A stretch of DNA of 64,000 nt from Mya arenaria (taxonomy: Eukaryota; Mollusca; Bivalvia; Myida; Myidae), in contig NC_069122.1 of NCBI RefSeq assembly GCF_026914265.1, positions 41,309,125 through 41,373,124 on the forward strand, in the 5' to 3' direction. A model generated the notes under the pieces. It searched no databases. It was not told the DNA's origin and worked only from the letters and a program-made list of their open reading frames with translations. Each line of letters opens with the position of its first letter. Positions within the stretch are counted from its first letter, which is position 1. This document shows, piece after piece, positions 1 through 11,128 of the stretch. The translations under genes were made by a program, and so were the position numbers.

Positions 1-431
1 CCAAAGGGGTCTTCTGCTGGTCACCCCAAACCTAAATTTCAAGTTTGAAGGCCATGGGTGCAGACTTTGTCGAGTTGTCACACAGGCAAGCTTTTTGCGT
101 TCAATGGTCTGTGACAAATCAATAGGGCTCACCTACTGGTCAGGCCCAACCCCAAAGTCAAGTTGTTCAAGGGCCATGGGTGCAGGCAGGGGCGGATCCA
201 GGATTTTGGGTTAGGGGGGCGTAACTTTTAATCACTCTAAAGGTTGCACTAGCAGATCCAGGGGCATACCTATAGTTCTAATATGCAATTAAATATTTTA
301 CAAGTAGAAAACTAATCCTTAAACTGTTCAAAAACGTTTTATTTTTAAATATACTTAATTATAAACATAGCATATAACAAGAACCTTCTTAACATGGAAA
401 AAATGACGGTGAAAAATCAAAAAAAAAATTT

Positions 432-498
432 GGCGAAGCCAGGGATTGAACCACGGGCATTGAGATCTGCAATTCAACGCCTTCACCGCTGGACCACC
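432..498 (-). pseudogene. tRNA-like sequence (GCA anticodon region, Cys-like)
   Basis: On the minus strand an A-box-like TGGTCCAGCGG is followed by an anticodon-arm-like TTGAATTGCAGATCTCAA and a B-box-like GGTTCAATCCC. The loop TTGCAGATC resembles that of tRNA-Cys. The T stem is not fully paired and the acceptor stem is poor, so it looks like a decayed tRNA or a tRNA-derived piece rather than a working gene. It lies inside the hAT-like element. Confidence 0.45.
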
Positions 499-890
499 AA
501 ATCCGCACAACAGTTTAGAGTTGTCATTACATACTTAAACCAACAGTGTGGCCATACCACGTGACTCGTGACGCCATTTTACGCTAATAATTGGAGAAAG
601 AAGGTGTTAACAAAACACAGAAAAATAGCCGTAAGTATTTTATTATTCAACCGATTTTGTCGAAATATAGTGCATTCGAAGGGGAATTTTGATACCTTTC
701 CACGGCGATCAATGTCGTTATCGTACGTTCAGTATTTATATCTCTGATTCGAGGCAAATATCCACGGCGCTTGAAGAAATCCGTGATATTTAAACGACAA
801 ACATATGCTCCAATTGCATCATATCTACATGCATGGTGGAACAGTGAACAAGTCATATTTGCCTAGATCAACCAATTTAAAATTGTTTAC

Positions 891-973
891 CTTCTTTCTT
901 TTTCTTTGTTGCTAAAGAAACTGTGCAAACTCTTCTGTTTCTTGGGGCGTTTGGGACTTGACGGCGCAGCCAT
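891..973 (-). CDS. Possible transposase leader exon, partial
   Basis: The minus-strand ATG at 973 starts a 27-codon frame beginning MAAPSSPKRPKKQKSLHSFF and ending at a good donor, AAG|gtaaac. A basic run followed by a KSLHSFF-type motif is typical of the N-terminus of hAT-family proteins (known of the family). The exon lies within the hAT-like element, so a remnant of its gene is likely. A second minus-strand frame at 647-856 (69 codons, polyA-like AATAAAA just beyond) could be a downstream exon. I do not recognise it and no transposase core follows. Confidence 0.3.
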
Positions 974-1715
974 ATTTGTTGTCGTATAAATGTACCCAAA
1001 GGAAATTAATTGACTGATGTGTTTGTTTGTATGGGTTTTACGGTGCATCAACATGATCATGTTATATAGTGCCGAATTATTACAGTAAGGGAAGGCGGGA
1101 ACGTTTAAATTGCGTGCACTCTGTGTTGTGTACGAGTACATCTCAAAAGGCAATGTTGTATAAAGATACGCGAGCGAAGAAAAAATTGGAAAATATAGTA
1201 TATTTTATTGTTTCCATACCAAAGAACATGTAAGCTCCGGGAATTTTAGGGGGGGGGGGGCGTGCGCCGGGTGCGCCCCCCCCCCCCCCCCTGGATCCGC
1301 TAGTGGCAGGCTTTGTCCAGTCATTATAAGTACAACCTTTTAGCATTCAAGGTCACTGTGACCTTGACTTTTGACCCAATGACCCATTAAATCAATAGGA
1401 TCTTCTAATAGTCAGACTTAGCCTCCATGTTGAGTTTGAGGGCCATTGGTGCAGGCATTGTCAACTTATCAGTCAGATGTATGGTTTGACACCTTCCTGT
1501 TCAAGGTCACTGTGACCTTTGACCATATTACCCCTAAAATCAAAAGGGGTCATCTACTGGTTAAACCAAACTTTCATGTCAAGTTTGACAATAGGTCTAG
1601 GAATTGTAGAGTTATCACCCGGAAAAGCTTTGGTCTACTGTCAGACAGACGGACGTAGCGGCCAACATGTGCAAAGCAATATACTCCTCTTCTTTGAAAG
1701 GGGCATAATAAATTG

Positions 1716-2956
1716 AAATTGATTAAATATTTTTGTTTATTATGTTAATTAACTTACACTACATACAACAAGTACCATTTTGATATTTTTGAATGCTCAT
1801 TTGGGCATGTACATGGGTTTTGATCTGACTATGAACATGAAACTACATAGTGATGTTCCCTCCTATCAATTCTAAATTTAAATAACCATGAGAAAAAATA
1901 ATGTTTTCACTGCACCATAAATAAATATGTCAAACAAAATAAATATCAAGTTATTCAAGATTAATTTAACACTGTTCTTTTGATGATTTCCGTGCATTCC
2001 TGACTGCAGGTTTTTCCCATTTTCCCACACAGTTATTTCATATTGGCCTTACAAGGTCAGATCTTGAGTTGGGTCTTCATTGCTGGACACTATCTCTTTA
2101 TCTCCACAGAAAACACACTGGTGCAAGTTTCATTGCAACAACTGCAAAAAAGTTATATTATATTCTAACTGAACTCTGCATCAATATTCAATTATTTTTT
2201 ATTGGATTTAGGAAATGTCTTTGTTTTAAAGGGTTCATATAAATTAATGCATTTTTTTCAATTTAATGCATTATCATGCTGGACTCTTTGACATTGATGG
2301 TTAAAACAAAGAAGGCATATGATTTGTGTACAGATTAAACATTATTAATTATAAATGTGTTCTTTAATTAATAGACAAGTGGCAACAATTTCACCAGTTA
2401 AAAAAGCTTACATTTGTATATCTGCAGATTAATCATTTGCATTTCTTTTGCTTTGATCATTTAAGTCAAATGAGTTAGACATGATAATGCATTAAAATAA
2501 GAAATATATTTTTGGGCATCAATCTATAGTGTGTGCCTTCAATCTAGAAATAAATTTCTTCTCAACAGATGCTAAATTATAAAAAAATATATAAACCAAG
2601 ATTTTGATTATGACATACCAGCATAGTTAGTGGTCTCCATAACTGCTCAGAAATGCTCCCTATGACAAACTAAGTGCTGGTGTATGGCTGGATAATAATG
2701 CTGCTCCAACCAATAGCGCAATTCTTCCTACAGGTGGACCAGCTCCTCAATATGGTTTCTGTCATGGCAGTGATAACAGTATGTAACATGCCCTTTTCTA
2801 CTTTCCAGAGAATGAATCTTCCAATCTAAATTACAAATTTAAGAACAAATATAATACATATGCTCATGTAATGTTGTTAAAAACAAACCATTTAGATGCC
2901 ACAAAACCTATAAGATTTTAGGTAAAAATTGAGCCAAATCAAAACATTTAGTCATT
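1716..2956. other. AT-rich intergenic, nothing recognised
   Basis: No coding frame with splice support, RNA gene or tandem repeat is visible in this stretch. Confidence 0.5.
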
Positions 2957-3309
2957 TAAAGCTGAACTCTCACAGATTTACTGTTTTTACAACTTTTGTA
3001 TTTTTTGTCTTGGAATGACCTATTTTTTTGCTAAAATATCTGCAAACCAGTGATATAAGACTACTGACAAATATTAGATTGCAGACTTCCATATTTCAGG
3101 TCGAAAACAAAGGTTTTATGGCTTAAAGCGTTACTAACGGTTTAAGAAAAATGCATAAAACATTTTGAACTTAAATATAAACATTTTCTGATAAATTTAT
3201 TGTCAGCAATCTTATATGAATGGTTAACATGCATTTTCACATAAATTGGCCCGTTCCAAGACAAAAAATAAATAAAATAGTCAAAACATTCAATCTGTAA
3301 GAGTGCTGC
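2957..3309. mobile_element. MITE family C, copy 1
   Basis: The left end TTAAAGCTGAACTCTCACAG is matched in inverted form near the right end (caatctgtaagagtgctgc). The interior is a long imperfect palindrome: the 'tttttgtcttggaa' and 'ttccaagacaaaaaa' arms are complementary. No coding capacity. The same family occurs at 3305-3728, 53036-53325 and 58309-58670. Confidence 0.7.
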
Positions 3310-3728
3310 ACTCTCAGTCACAGATTGAAGGTTTTGACAACTTCTTTTACTTTTTGGCTTGGAATAAGCTAATGAAAAGCAGTATGAAAACTGATGAAAT
3401 AAGACTGCTGACAAAAGATAAGATCATGTTTTTTATATTTACATTTGTAACTATTGGTTTTATGGTTAAAAGCATTACTAACGCTTTACTAATAATGAGA
3501 TTTTTGGCACAGAACATCATCTTTTGACCGTATTAAAATAAAAATAAACAGCGTTCCAATATTTTCAGTTGTCTTTTTTGACTGAATTAATATAAGGAAG
3601 CAGCAATCCCCTTTTTCCAGTTGTCTGTTATGTCCAGTGTTCAGAAATTCTCATAAAATAATTCATTACAAGACCAAGAAATAAAAAAAGAGTTGGTAAA
3701 ACAGACAATCTGACAGAGTGCAGCTTAA
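3305..3728. mobile_element. MITE family C, copy 2 (abuts copy 1)
   Basis: Starts gctgcactctcagtcacag and ends caatctgacagagtgcagc, the same inverted termini as copy 1. The two copies share a few bases, forming a back-to-back tandem. The interior again holds the 'ttggcttggaa' palindrome arm. Confidence 0.6.
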
Positions 3729-4270
3729 ACATATGATATGCATTATCAGCCAAGTGCAGACCTACTCACATCCTGGCTACACAACCAGTACATTCATCAG
3801 CTTTACTGATTCAAACCAGGCACATTTATATTGGTAGACTCTCATTTGAATTAGAATTCAAAATGTATATACCTTTGTTCATTTTTTTTGCCAACTCTGT
3901 TTCAACTGAACTTCCTAAATGAATGAGAAGTTTCAAAAAATAATTACAATATCTCAGTAAATACCTGCATTTATGTGTTTCTTGTGCAATCTGTCAGCTT
4001 TGGTAGGCTCAGGTTTCATTTTGTCCACCTCAATACTTGTAATCTTCTAGTCTGATGTACTGCCATCCAATTTTTAAGTCAGGTCAGGCAGCCATTTCAG
4101 CTTTGTTCCAGTTGATTGTATCAGATGATGTTAACAATACTAGCCTTGTATCCAGGCACTTCTCAATCTGAAAGTTTACAAAAGAACATGGCCTGTAATA
4201 TTTAACAAAAAAAATCATAATTGTTTACTCCTGGATGATGGGTTCTAAAGTAAACCTTTGAGAAAAGATG
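3729..4270. other. AT-rich intergenic, nothing recognised
   Basis: No supported gene, RNA or repeat structure seen. Confidence 0.45.
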
Positions 4271-4347
4271 CTACTGGTATGGTGCTTGAACCCACGACCA
4301 TGTGAACACTTGCATGGAGATCTGTCAAACTGAGCTAACTGGGTAAC
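4271..4347 (-). pseudogene. tRNA-like sequence (tRNA-derived, decayed)
   Basis: The minus strand has an A-box-like TTAGCTCAGTTTGA and a B-box-like GGGTTCAAGCACC about 35 bases apart. The T stem is only partly paired and no full cloverleaf forms. It is best read as the head of an old tRNA-derived SINE or a pseudo-tRNA. Confidence 0.45.
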
Positions 4348-4433
4348 TGATTTTTAGGCAGCTCCCAGCTGGGCTCTACAATTGACAGGTGCATTATACA
4401 TTATAGAGAGAATAAATCAAACACTTGAAGCAC

Positions 4434-4952
4434 TAGTCCAAATAATAGTAACTTATTTGATCTTTTTACAAATTTTGAAATGGCATATCCTTCACATACA
4501 ATTTTTTTGTACCAAAAGTGGGTAGCTATTCCGATTGGGATTCCGGGTCAGATAATTATATATATCTAAAATATGAGTTATGTACACAAAAAATAAAAGC
4601 TGACGAATTATTATGAGTTTGATGAGTGTTTTTCTTCATTTCATACTGTCAAAACATAATGATATAAACTGTTATACATGAAGATCACCTGCAAGGCTGC
4701 GGTGCATAGATTTACATAGATGTAAAATGGTTGTGTTTAAATGCATTAAATGCTTGTTTTGTGAAAAAAATCTTTGCACTTACATGGTAATAACTAAAAT
4801 ACGAATATAAACCTTTAATATCTATTTCAAACATATAATACTTATCTAACTACGATTTCAATATCTTTCAACCCCCACCCTGTTTTGCACAAACCCGATT
4901 AGACGTAAGGGATTGGAAAAATCCCATATAACACGTCTATTTTTTTAGACTA
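4434..4952 (+). mobile_element. MITE family B (MULE-like), copy 1
   Basis: Begins TAGTCCAAATAAT and ends with the inverted motif AGACTA. It is flanked by ttgaagcac (4425-4433) and ttgaagcat (4953-4961), a 9-bp duplication with one mismatch. Internal landmarks are 'gggattccgggt' near the left and 'gcacaaacccgattagacg' near the right. Nine-base duplications are typical of Mutator-like elements (known of the family). Non-coding. Confidence 0.7.
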
Positions 4953-5082
4953 TTGAAGCATATATGTTCTTTTTTAATGGTTGAGACGTTTCAGGTTAAA
5001 CAACAATTAAAAATGCGAAATAATTTTAGTGAATAATCAACTCTGAATTGAAAGTAACATGAAGATGTTGTAGTGAAGGATT

Positions 5083-5085
<3 letters not shown>

Positions 5086-5144
<59 letters not shown>
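5086..5144. repeat. (AT)n microsatellite
   Basis: Uninterrupted AT dinucleotide run of about 59 bases between two copies of MITE family B. Confidence 0.95.
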
Positions 5145-5150
<6 letters not shown>

Positions 5151-5226
5151 TTTTTTAATCGTAAGAAGAGTCTGTCAGCGTACAAATATTTAGACTAAGA
5201 GATGTAGATCAGCTAGATGTACCTTC

Positions 5227-6713
5227 TTGTCCAAATAATTGTACGTTGACAGATTTTTTTACGATTTTTGATACAGCAAATCCTTCACGTACAAATTGTT
5301 TTGTACGAAAAGTGGGTAGTTATTCCGATCGGGATTCCGGGTTAAAGCATATTGCATCTATAACATATCATTAAAACAAGAAATATTACCAGATAATGTT
5401 ATTTTATATAAATTCCGTAACCAAAAAGTAATATCAAGCAAATAATTATGAGTTTGATGGTTTTTTCTTCATTTCATTCTGTCAAAACATAACAATATAT
5501 ACATGAAGGGCACCTAGAAGGCTGCAGTTCACAATTTTACAACAATCGGAACATTTCGGCCATCAATTGTAACAACTCGCCATCTTCGGTAAGCTTCGAG
5601 ATAGTCAATCCCTGTTGGATACTGGCTGAGGTGTTCAGATTGTTCGGCCAAGGCAGAGTTGTTACGATTGTATTAGTCCAAATAATTGTACGTTGGCGGA
5701 TTTTTTTTAGATTTTTGATATGGCAAATCCTTCACGTACAAATTGTTTAGTATCAAAAGTGGGTAGTTGTTCCGATCAGGATTCCGGGTTAAAGCATATA
5801 GAGTCTATAAAATATCATAAAAACAAGAAATATTACCAGATAATGTTATTTTATATTAGTTCCGTACACAAAAAATAAATATCCAACTTATAATTATGAG
5901 TTTGACGGGTTTTTTTCATTTCATTCTGTCAAAACATAACGATATATACATGAAGGGCACCTGCAAGGCTTCAGGGCACAGTTTTAAATCGCTCGGAACA
6001 TTTCGGCCATGATCGAGTTGTTACGATTGTATAACGAGGTCTATCTCGAAGCTTTGTCGGAGGAGGCCGAGTTATTACGATTGTATCGAGTTGTTCCCCT
6101 TCGCATAATTGTTTTCTGTGTCAGTCAACTTTCGTTTTATTGGAAAGGTAAACAACTTGTTTTAATGCATTAAATGCTTGTTTAGTGCAAAATAACATTT
6201 CACTTACATGTTAAAATATGAATATAACTCTTTATGATCAATTTCAACCGTAAAATACTTCACTTAAAACAATTTCAATATTTTTAAAACACCCCCGTTT
6301 TTTGCACATTCCCGTTTAGACGTTAGGGATTGGAAGAATCCCGTATAACACGTCTATTATTTTAGACTACGATTGTATTATCTCGAAGCTTGTCGGAGGT
6401 GGCCAAATTATTATGATTGGGTCAAGTTGTTCCACTTGGCATAATTGTTGTCTGTGTCAGTCAACTTTTCTTTTAATGAAAAGGTGAATAATGTGTTTTA
6501 ATGCATTAAATGCTTGTTTTTTTTTGCAAAATAGCTTTGCACTTCCATGGTAAAATATGAATATAAATCTTTACTTTATTATCCATTTCAAACATAAAAT
6601 ACTTCACTTAATACAATTTCAATATTTTTCAAACACCCCCGCTTTTTGCACAAAACCGTTTAGACGTTAGGGATTGGAAGCATCCCGTATAACACGTCTA
6701 TTATTTCAGACTA
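5227..6713 (+). mobile_element. MITE family B, copy 2, interrupted by copy 3
   Basis: The left end TTGTCCAAATAATTG and right end AGACTA belong to family B. Left-half landmarks (5300-5520) and right-half landmarks (6480-6713) are separated by a complete second copy at 5674-6369. Flanks tgtaccttc and atgtacatg are only loosely alike, so the outer boundaries are less certain than for the other copies. Confidence 0.65.
5674..6369 (+). mobile_element. MITE family B, copy 3, inserted inside copy 2
   Basis: Starts TAGTCCAAATAATTG and ends TTAGACTA. Both sides carry a perfect 9-bp duplication, cgattgtat, at 5665-5673 and 6370-6378. The surrounding sequence is the interior of another member of the same family. 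The centre holds a smaller inverted motif, 'cggaacatttcggccat' against 'ggccgagttattacg', also found alone at 26405 and 27983. Confidence 0.75.
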
Positions 6714-6715
6714 AT

Positions 6716-6886
6716 GTACATGTACCTTCGTGTCCGAAATCGATCAATTCCTGGCAGCTCATTTCTGGATTGTCTCCATCTAAATTTAACATTTTTAGAC
6801 GCATACATTGATGCCATTTTTCCTTCGATTGATGTTAAAACAATAGCACTAAATACAGGTCGGTTATTTTGTAGAAGAACGTGTTC
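6716..6886 (-). CDS. Possible first coding exon, unknown protein, partial
   Basis: On the minus strand a frame open across about 70 codons contains two in-frame ATGs (MASMYASKNVKF...) followed by a basic stretch (RWRQSRNELPGIDRF) and a donor-like AAG|gtacat. An exact YY1-type motif lies just upstream (6919-6929), as is common at animal transcription starts. I do not recognise the product and found no next exon. Codon content looks more protein-like than the flanking DNA, but chance is not excluded. Confidence 0.25.
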
Positions 6887-6918
6887 CAAGTAACATTCAA
6901 TTTCATTTCCGCATAATC

Positions 6919-6929
6919 GCCGCCATATT
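6919..6929 (-). promoter_or_regulatory. YY1-type initiator motif
   Basis: The minus strand reads AATATGGCGGC, an exact match to the YY1 consensus AANATGGCGGC. A second exact match on the plus strand (7617-7627) points the other way about 690 bases off, which would suit a divergent promoter pair. Inference only. Confidence 0.35.
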
Positions 6930-7222
6930 GTGTATGACTTTAAAAACTACACCCTATAGTCCAAAATAACAATAGGCATAACGTTGACACACTGTGATAG
7001 GTATAATCCAAATAATTTACTCAAACAAATACAATAGTTCGATTGCTGCTGAAAAAAATCATTTGAAACATAAAAGCTATTTCACAAAATATTACATGAC
7101 ATGAACTCTTTATCCGCTTATGATTTATTTCTTAATAGCTTTCATTCATAAAATAAGTTCTTTGCCGGGGTTTGCCGTAGACTGGTACCCTACGTTACTT
7201 TTTGATAAAAATCTAACGACAG

Positions 7223-7557
7223 CATTCGGAGCTCCTCGGCCATTTTTTAAAAAACAACCTCGGATGTATATGGACGGTTTACATACTTAAAAAGTGGTAC
7301 GTTTAAGTCCGCTGCAAATAGATCGCGTAGTAATCTTATTTAGTAGTTAAAATTTATGACTTAACTCTTGGGAATCGTAATTATGTTTGCAATAATACAC
7401 TTCAGTGGCAATCAATTTAAACTGAGAGCAATGAATACAACTCTTAAAGACTACATTTAATGAATGCTTTTATTAAAAAAAATACGGACTACTTCAACAG
7501 ATGTACCGGCATACATCCGAGGTTGTTTTTGAAAAAATGGCCGAGGAGTTCCGAATG
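7223..7557. mobile_element. MITE family A (MULE-like), copy 1
   Basis: Terminal inverted repeats CATTCGGAGCTCCTCGGCCA and its complement extend inward about 50 bp through 'cctcggatgtatatgg'. A perfect 10-bp target duplication, ctaacgacag, lies at 7213-7222 and 7558-7567. At 335 bp it is non-coding. Other copies are at 21197, 29063 and 48051. Confidence 0.85.
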
Positions 7558-7616
7558 CTAACGACAGGTATGCGCCAATCCGGATCAGCAGGTGCTCGTC
7601 AGTTGTCAATGTCAAC

Positions 7617-7627
7617 AAAATGGCGGC
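7617..7627 (+). promoter_or_regulatory. YY1-type initiator motif with start codon
   Basis: AAAATGGCGGC matches AANATGGCGGC exactly. The ATG inside opens only a short frame (MAALVPK) before a stop, unless spliced at the weak site aa|gtaatg. No downstream exon recognised. Confidence 0.3.
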
Positions 7628-7639
7628 ACTTGTACCAAA

Positions 7640-8295
7640 GTAATGAATGAGACGACAGGATTTTCGAGAAATATCTCTTGTTGACTGATGTATTTAACCA
7701 AATAACCGCCTAGATTCATTTATCTTAGTCAAGGTCCTTGATATCAATTCATAAGCCCAACTGAGTGGTCGTCGTGGCTCGCAACTGATATATTTATTGA
7801 AGTCTAAAAATTCTCATTAACGTAAACTTAAAAACAAATTTTAATAAAACAAAAATAGTAAGCAAAGCTTGATCCTGTTATAAGGGACTTAAGAATTTTC
7901 GAGAAATTGGTGCCGGAATTAAGCTGAACTCACACCTGAAGGACCGCATATCAAGTTTATGGAGATGCTTTGGAATCATTTAAAAGTGTCACAATAATAG
8001 TATTACATCTGTGCAGATGTAGTCAATTCTATCAACCCATATCTATTAGCTGGATTATATTCCAACTATATTTATGGCGTTACACCTGCACTGATAATCA
8101 AGCAAAATGAGTGGATTGATGTCTTAAAGGTAAGATTATATCCAATAAACAATTATTTAATTAGTAAATTAATCTCATATATTCATTCAGGTAAAGCCAA
8201 ATATTTTCATTCGTCTAACGCCCAAAAGTCACATGGTCTCAGTTTCAGATTTTGGCTAAGCTGAAGAATATTTAAAACATGTATACAGGTATATA
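7640..8295. other. Intergenic with a MITE fragment
   Basis: Bases 7860-7916 ('gatcctgttataagggactt' through 'ttcgagaaattggtgcc') match one arm of the palindromic element at 58034-58286. Nothing else is recognised. Confidence 0.45.
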
Positions 8296-9026
8296 GGGTA
8301 ACGGACATTACGGACCGGACATAACAGACCAGAATTGGGGATTTTATATAACAAACCATATTTAGGGACATTATGGACCATGATAAATAATTTTTCTAAC
8401 AGTTTGTTTTAACTTTATAACATACCTTATTTGCAGAAAATGAGAAAATGATATATAATTTAACTCATAGTTTGTTTTTACTTTATAATGTACCATATTT
8501 CGGGACATTATGAACCATGAACTATACATTACTCACAGTTTGTTTTAGAACAAAATTTATAAAATGCCTTATTTGAGGTCAATTATGGACAATGATTTAT
8601 AATTTTACATACAACTCATGTATACTTGCGAATGTAAATATTTATATGTTCTTATAGGTGATAGATTGCTTCCTGAAATAAACTTTGGATTGTCATATTT
8701 GTTTGTTCAGTGAAAGTGTGCCATCACACTGGGCTTTCACACTTTCATGATTGCTAATTAAAGGCTGTCAGTATAATGTTTGTTTCTTTTATTATATACC
8801 AATTATAATTACGGGCCACAATTACAACTAATTAACACTGATTTATGCAACAGAAATTGCCAGGTTTAAACATCAGTTGGAGTGAATAAATAAAAAAAAA
8901 ATAATGTTAATAACATTATAAATCATGGTTTGTAAGTTTCTCAAGATGGTCTGTAATGTCCCTAAATATGGTCCGTTATGTCTGGACCGTAATTTCCATT
9001 GTCTGTTATGTCAGTAATTTGGGGCC
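8296..9026. mobile_element. Palindromic MITE-like element (family K)
   Basis: The left edge 'cggacattacggaccggac' and right edge 'ggaccgtaatttccattg' with 'gtccgttatgtctgg' form imperfect inverted repeats. Inside, a unit of about 80 bp containing 'gggacattatg(g/a)accatga' and 'cagtttgttttaactttata' is repeated three to four times. No coding capacity. Confidence 0.5.
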
Positions 9027-9159
9027 TTAACTGTATCGTACACACGGTATGCCACAATATAATATATACAATTTTATAAACAGGTCTTCATGTAAATTCA
9101 CTTACAGCTGGCTTTATACTATTTCTAGGCATAATTGTAAGCGTATCTTTGTTAATTGC

Positions 9160-9300
9160 TTGGCATCAAATTTTCTAACAAGTCCTGCTATATAAATATC
9201 AAAATTTAAGTAAGCCTGGAAGACATTTTACCAGTGCAGGGCTTACGCCGTAAGGCTTGTGTTAATTTCAACTGCTGGCACATAAGCCATTTTTAGCACT
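9160..9300. repeat. Dispersed repeat family L, copy 1
   Basis: Shares 'gcttggcatca', 'taacaag(t/c)cctgct' and 'gcagggctt' blocks in the same order with 21955-22075. Internal inverted motifs (aagcctg/cagggctt) suggest a small non-autonomous element. Confidence 0.4.
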
Positions 9301-9369
9301 GGTAAAGTTAAGAAATTCTTAAATTGGAATGAAACTTTAAACAAACCTCAATGTTTGTAATATATACTG

Positions 9370-9372
<3 letters not shown>

Positions 9373-9448
<76 letters not shown>
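9373..9448. repeat. (AT)n microsatellite
   Basis: Continuous TA dinucleotides for about 75 bases. Confidence 0.95.
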
Positions 9449-9450
<2 letters not shown>

Positions 9451-9710
9451 CAATATTATAATATATAATGTGTTTATGAAATTTCATAAGATAAAATAAA
9501 TTACCAGTATATCAATATAATATCGATTCGCATGTAATTCAAACTCAAGACCAGTCAGTCAAAACAATATATTTATTGTAAAAATAGAATTACAATGGGC
9601 TATATAATATTGACAAGAATGTTCCAATTTTTGCAAAGAAATTTTTGATACTTTTCTGGTTTGTAAATAACTTACAAGAATTTATTAGCCCCTAAATGCT
9701 TTTCTAGTTG

Positions 9711-9781
9711 GCCACCGCTGGGATTTGAACCCAGAACTCTTTCTACATGGTAAGAAGTGTTTTTCTTAAAACTACAGTGGC
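9711..9781 (-). tRNA. tRNA-like gene or tRNA-derived sequence, 71 nt
   Basis: The minus strand folds into most of a cloverleaf: a 7-bp acceptor stem (GCCACTG with CGGTGGC, one G-T pair), D stem GTTT/AAAC, and a perfect T arm CTGGG-TTCAAAT-CCCAG. The anticodon arm is weaker: four pairs (TTCT/AGAA) around the 8-base loop TACCATGT, which contains CAT. The conserved D-loop GG is missing. It is probably an aberrant or SINE-derived tRNA, possibly Met-type; function is doubtful. Confidence 0.4.
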
Positions 9782-9989
9782 TGTGTAAAGAGCAGCATGG
9801 AGCAGTGTGTCGTAAATATATAATTTCTTACCAGAATAAGTACAAAAAACATTAATAATAGTACAGTAACGAGGGCATACAGTCATTTAATTAACCATCT
9901 ATGTAGGTTATTTCAATGTCAAGTTTATTTTGGCTAAAAAAAGAAAGTTATATGGTAATCCATCAATGTTATTATGTATAAGTAAGTTA

Positions 9990-10245
9990 TCGTGCCGACA
10001 CGAGCATGTGAACTCTGACCTTTAAATGTCTTGTGTGACCTTGACCTTTGAGGTATGGACCTGGGTCAAGGTCACTGCACATCGTCTCAATGAGGACAAC
10101 ATTTGTACCAAGTAATATGGTAATCCATCAATGCATAAGTACATGTAAGTTATAAATGTTACCGACAGACAGACAGATGGACAGACTGACAGACAAACGA
10201 AGTGCATTCCTATAAACCCCTCCCCACTCTATGGCGGGGTATTAA
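9990..10245. repeat. Fragment of the 'gaccttgacctttga' repeat with a GACA tract
   Basis: Contains 'gtgaccttgacctttgagg', 'gggtcaaggtcactg', then 'gacagacagacag' and the right edge 'ccccactctatggcggggta', the typical composition of the dispersed molluscan repeat seen at 1-1715. Confidence 0.5.
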
Positions 10246-10479
10246 AAACCCATCAATCAGAATAGGGTTCAATCCAAAAAAATCCCCTTATTGATAAAAA
10301 GAGCAAGATTAACTTACGATTTTACAAATATCAATACTGAAATCTTTATTCATTATATAATGGTGAATATTCAATAAAATAGGAGAATTTAAGATACTGC
10401 TCATCACTCAAATGAGTATAGACTGCATAGTCCACACTGATAAGTTGTTACTTTTCTTCAAATAAATTTTGTCCAACAC

Positions 10480-10585
10480 ACAGGGAGGAGAAGCAAATTA
10501 TTTTTATTTATTCTATCCTTTATGTATATATATACATTTAGGCTAGAATATATACAAATAATTTGTTTCTACTCCCTGTGGTCTA
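10480..10585. repeat. Inverted-repeat hairpin (about 105 bp)
   Basis: 'cacacagggaggagaagcaa' on the left pairs with 'ttgtttctactccctgtgg' on the right. The intervening 'attatttttatttattcta' and 'tagaatatatacaaataat' arms also pair, around a 'gtatatatatac' core. This is a small MITE or hairpin locus. Confidence 0.6.
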
Positions 10586-10589
10586 ACAT

Positions 10590-11125
10590 TAAAAAATCCA
10601 CATTATTACCAATATCATCAATTATCACATGCTATTAATAATACAAATAACTACAGATAACATTTGAAAGTCCATGAAAATGTGCAAAAACATCAAACAA
10701 GTATCCATAACAATTTGCACATAATTTTTATGCAGTTATCATATTTTTGAAACCTCGAACTAATCGAAAAAAGTGAGGGCACATATGTCAAAAATATTAA
10801 AAATGTCAAGAATAGTCATATATAATAAAAGAAAAAAGTATAATAAATCTAAAAAATGCTATGTGCCATGCAATGAATAGTTAAAAATAACACATTTTAT
10901 CCAAAAAATGTATCAAGGTGACATGCAAATTTTGTCACAAAAAAGACGGTACCGACTTCTGAAGTATAATTATTCACCGAAAATTGTCATTTTGGTAAAT
11001 AAAGAAATTAAATATCGATAATGTATATTCGTTGGAAATGGAGTGAATACCACCAATATACCAACATTTTATACAAAGGAATACAAAAACGTTTTTTACA
11101 TCAGCTCCCCTGATTGTTTACTACT
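10590..11125. other. AT-rich intergenic, nothing recognised
   Basis: No coding frame, RNA gene or repeat structure found. Confidence 0.45.
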
Positions 11126-11128
11126 TAC

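Larger units (their letters stand above)
187..1302 (-). mobile_element. hAT-like DNA transposon derivative
   Basis: The left end reads CAGGGGCGGATCCAGG and the right end, complemented, TAGCGGATCCAGG, which fits hAT-type termini. Flanking 8-mers ggtgcagg (179-186) and gtggcagg (1303-1310) agree at 6 of 8 positions, matching the 8-bp target duplication of hAT elements. The interior carries a tRNA-like segment (432-498) and short minus-strand coding-like pieces. Homopolymer G and C runs lie near the right end. It is too short for a full transposase. Confidence 0.6.
1..1715. repeat. Degenerate tandem repeat of about 150 bp, split by a hAT-like insertion
   Basis: Blocks before 187 and after 1302 repeat the same theme: 'tcaaggtcactgtgacc', 'gggtcatctactggt' and 'gggccatgggtgcagg'. 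Spacing is about 130-150 bp. The right edge is a short purine/pyrimidine tract ending 'gaaaggggcataataa'. This motif set is common in molluscan intergenic DNA and related pieces recur at 9990-10245 and 48161-48775. The array is interrupted by the element at 187-1302. Confidence 0.6.
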
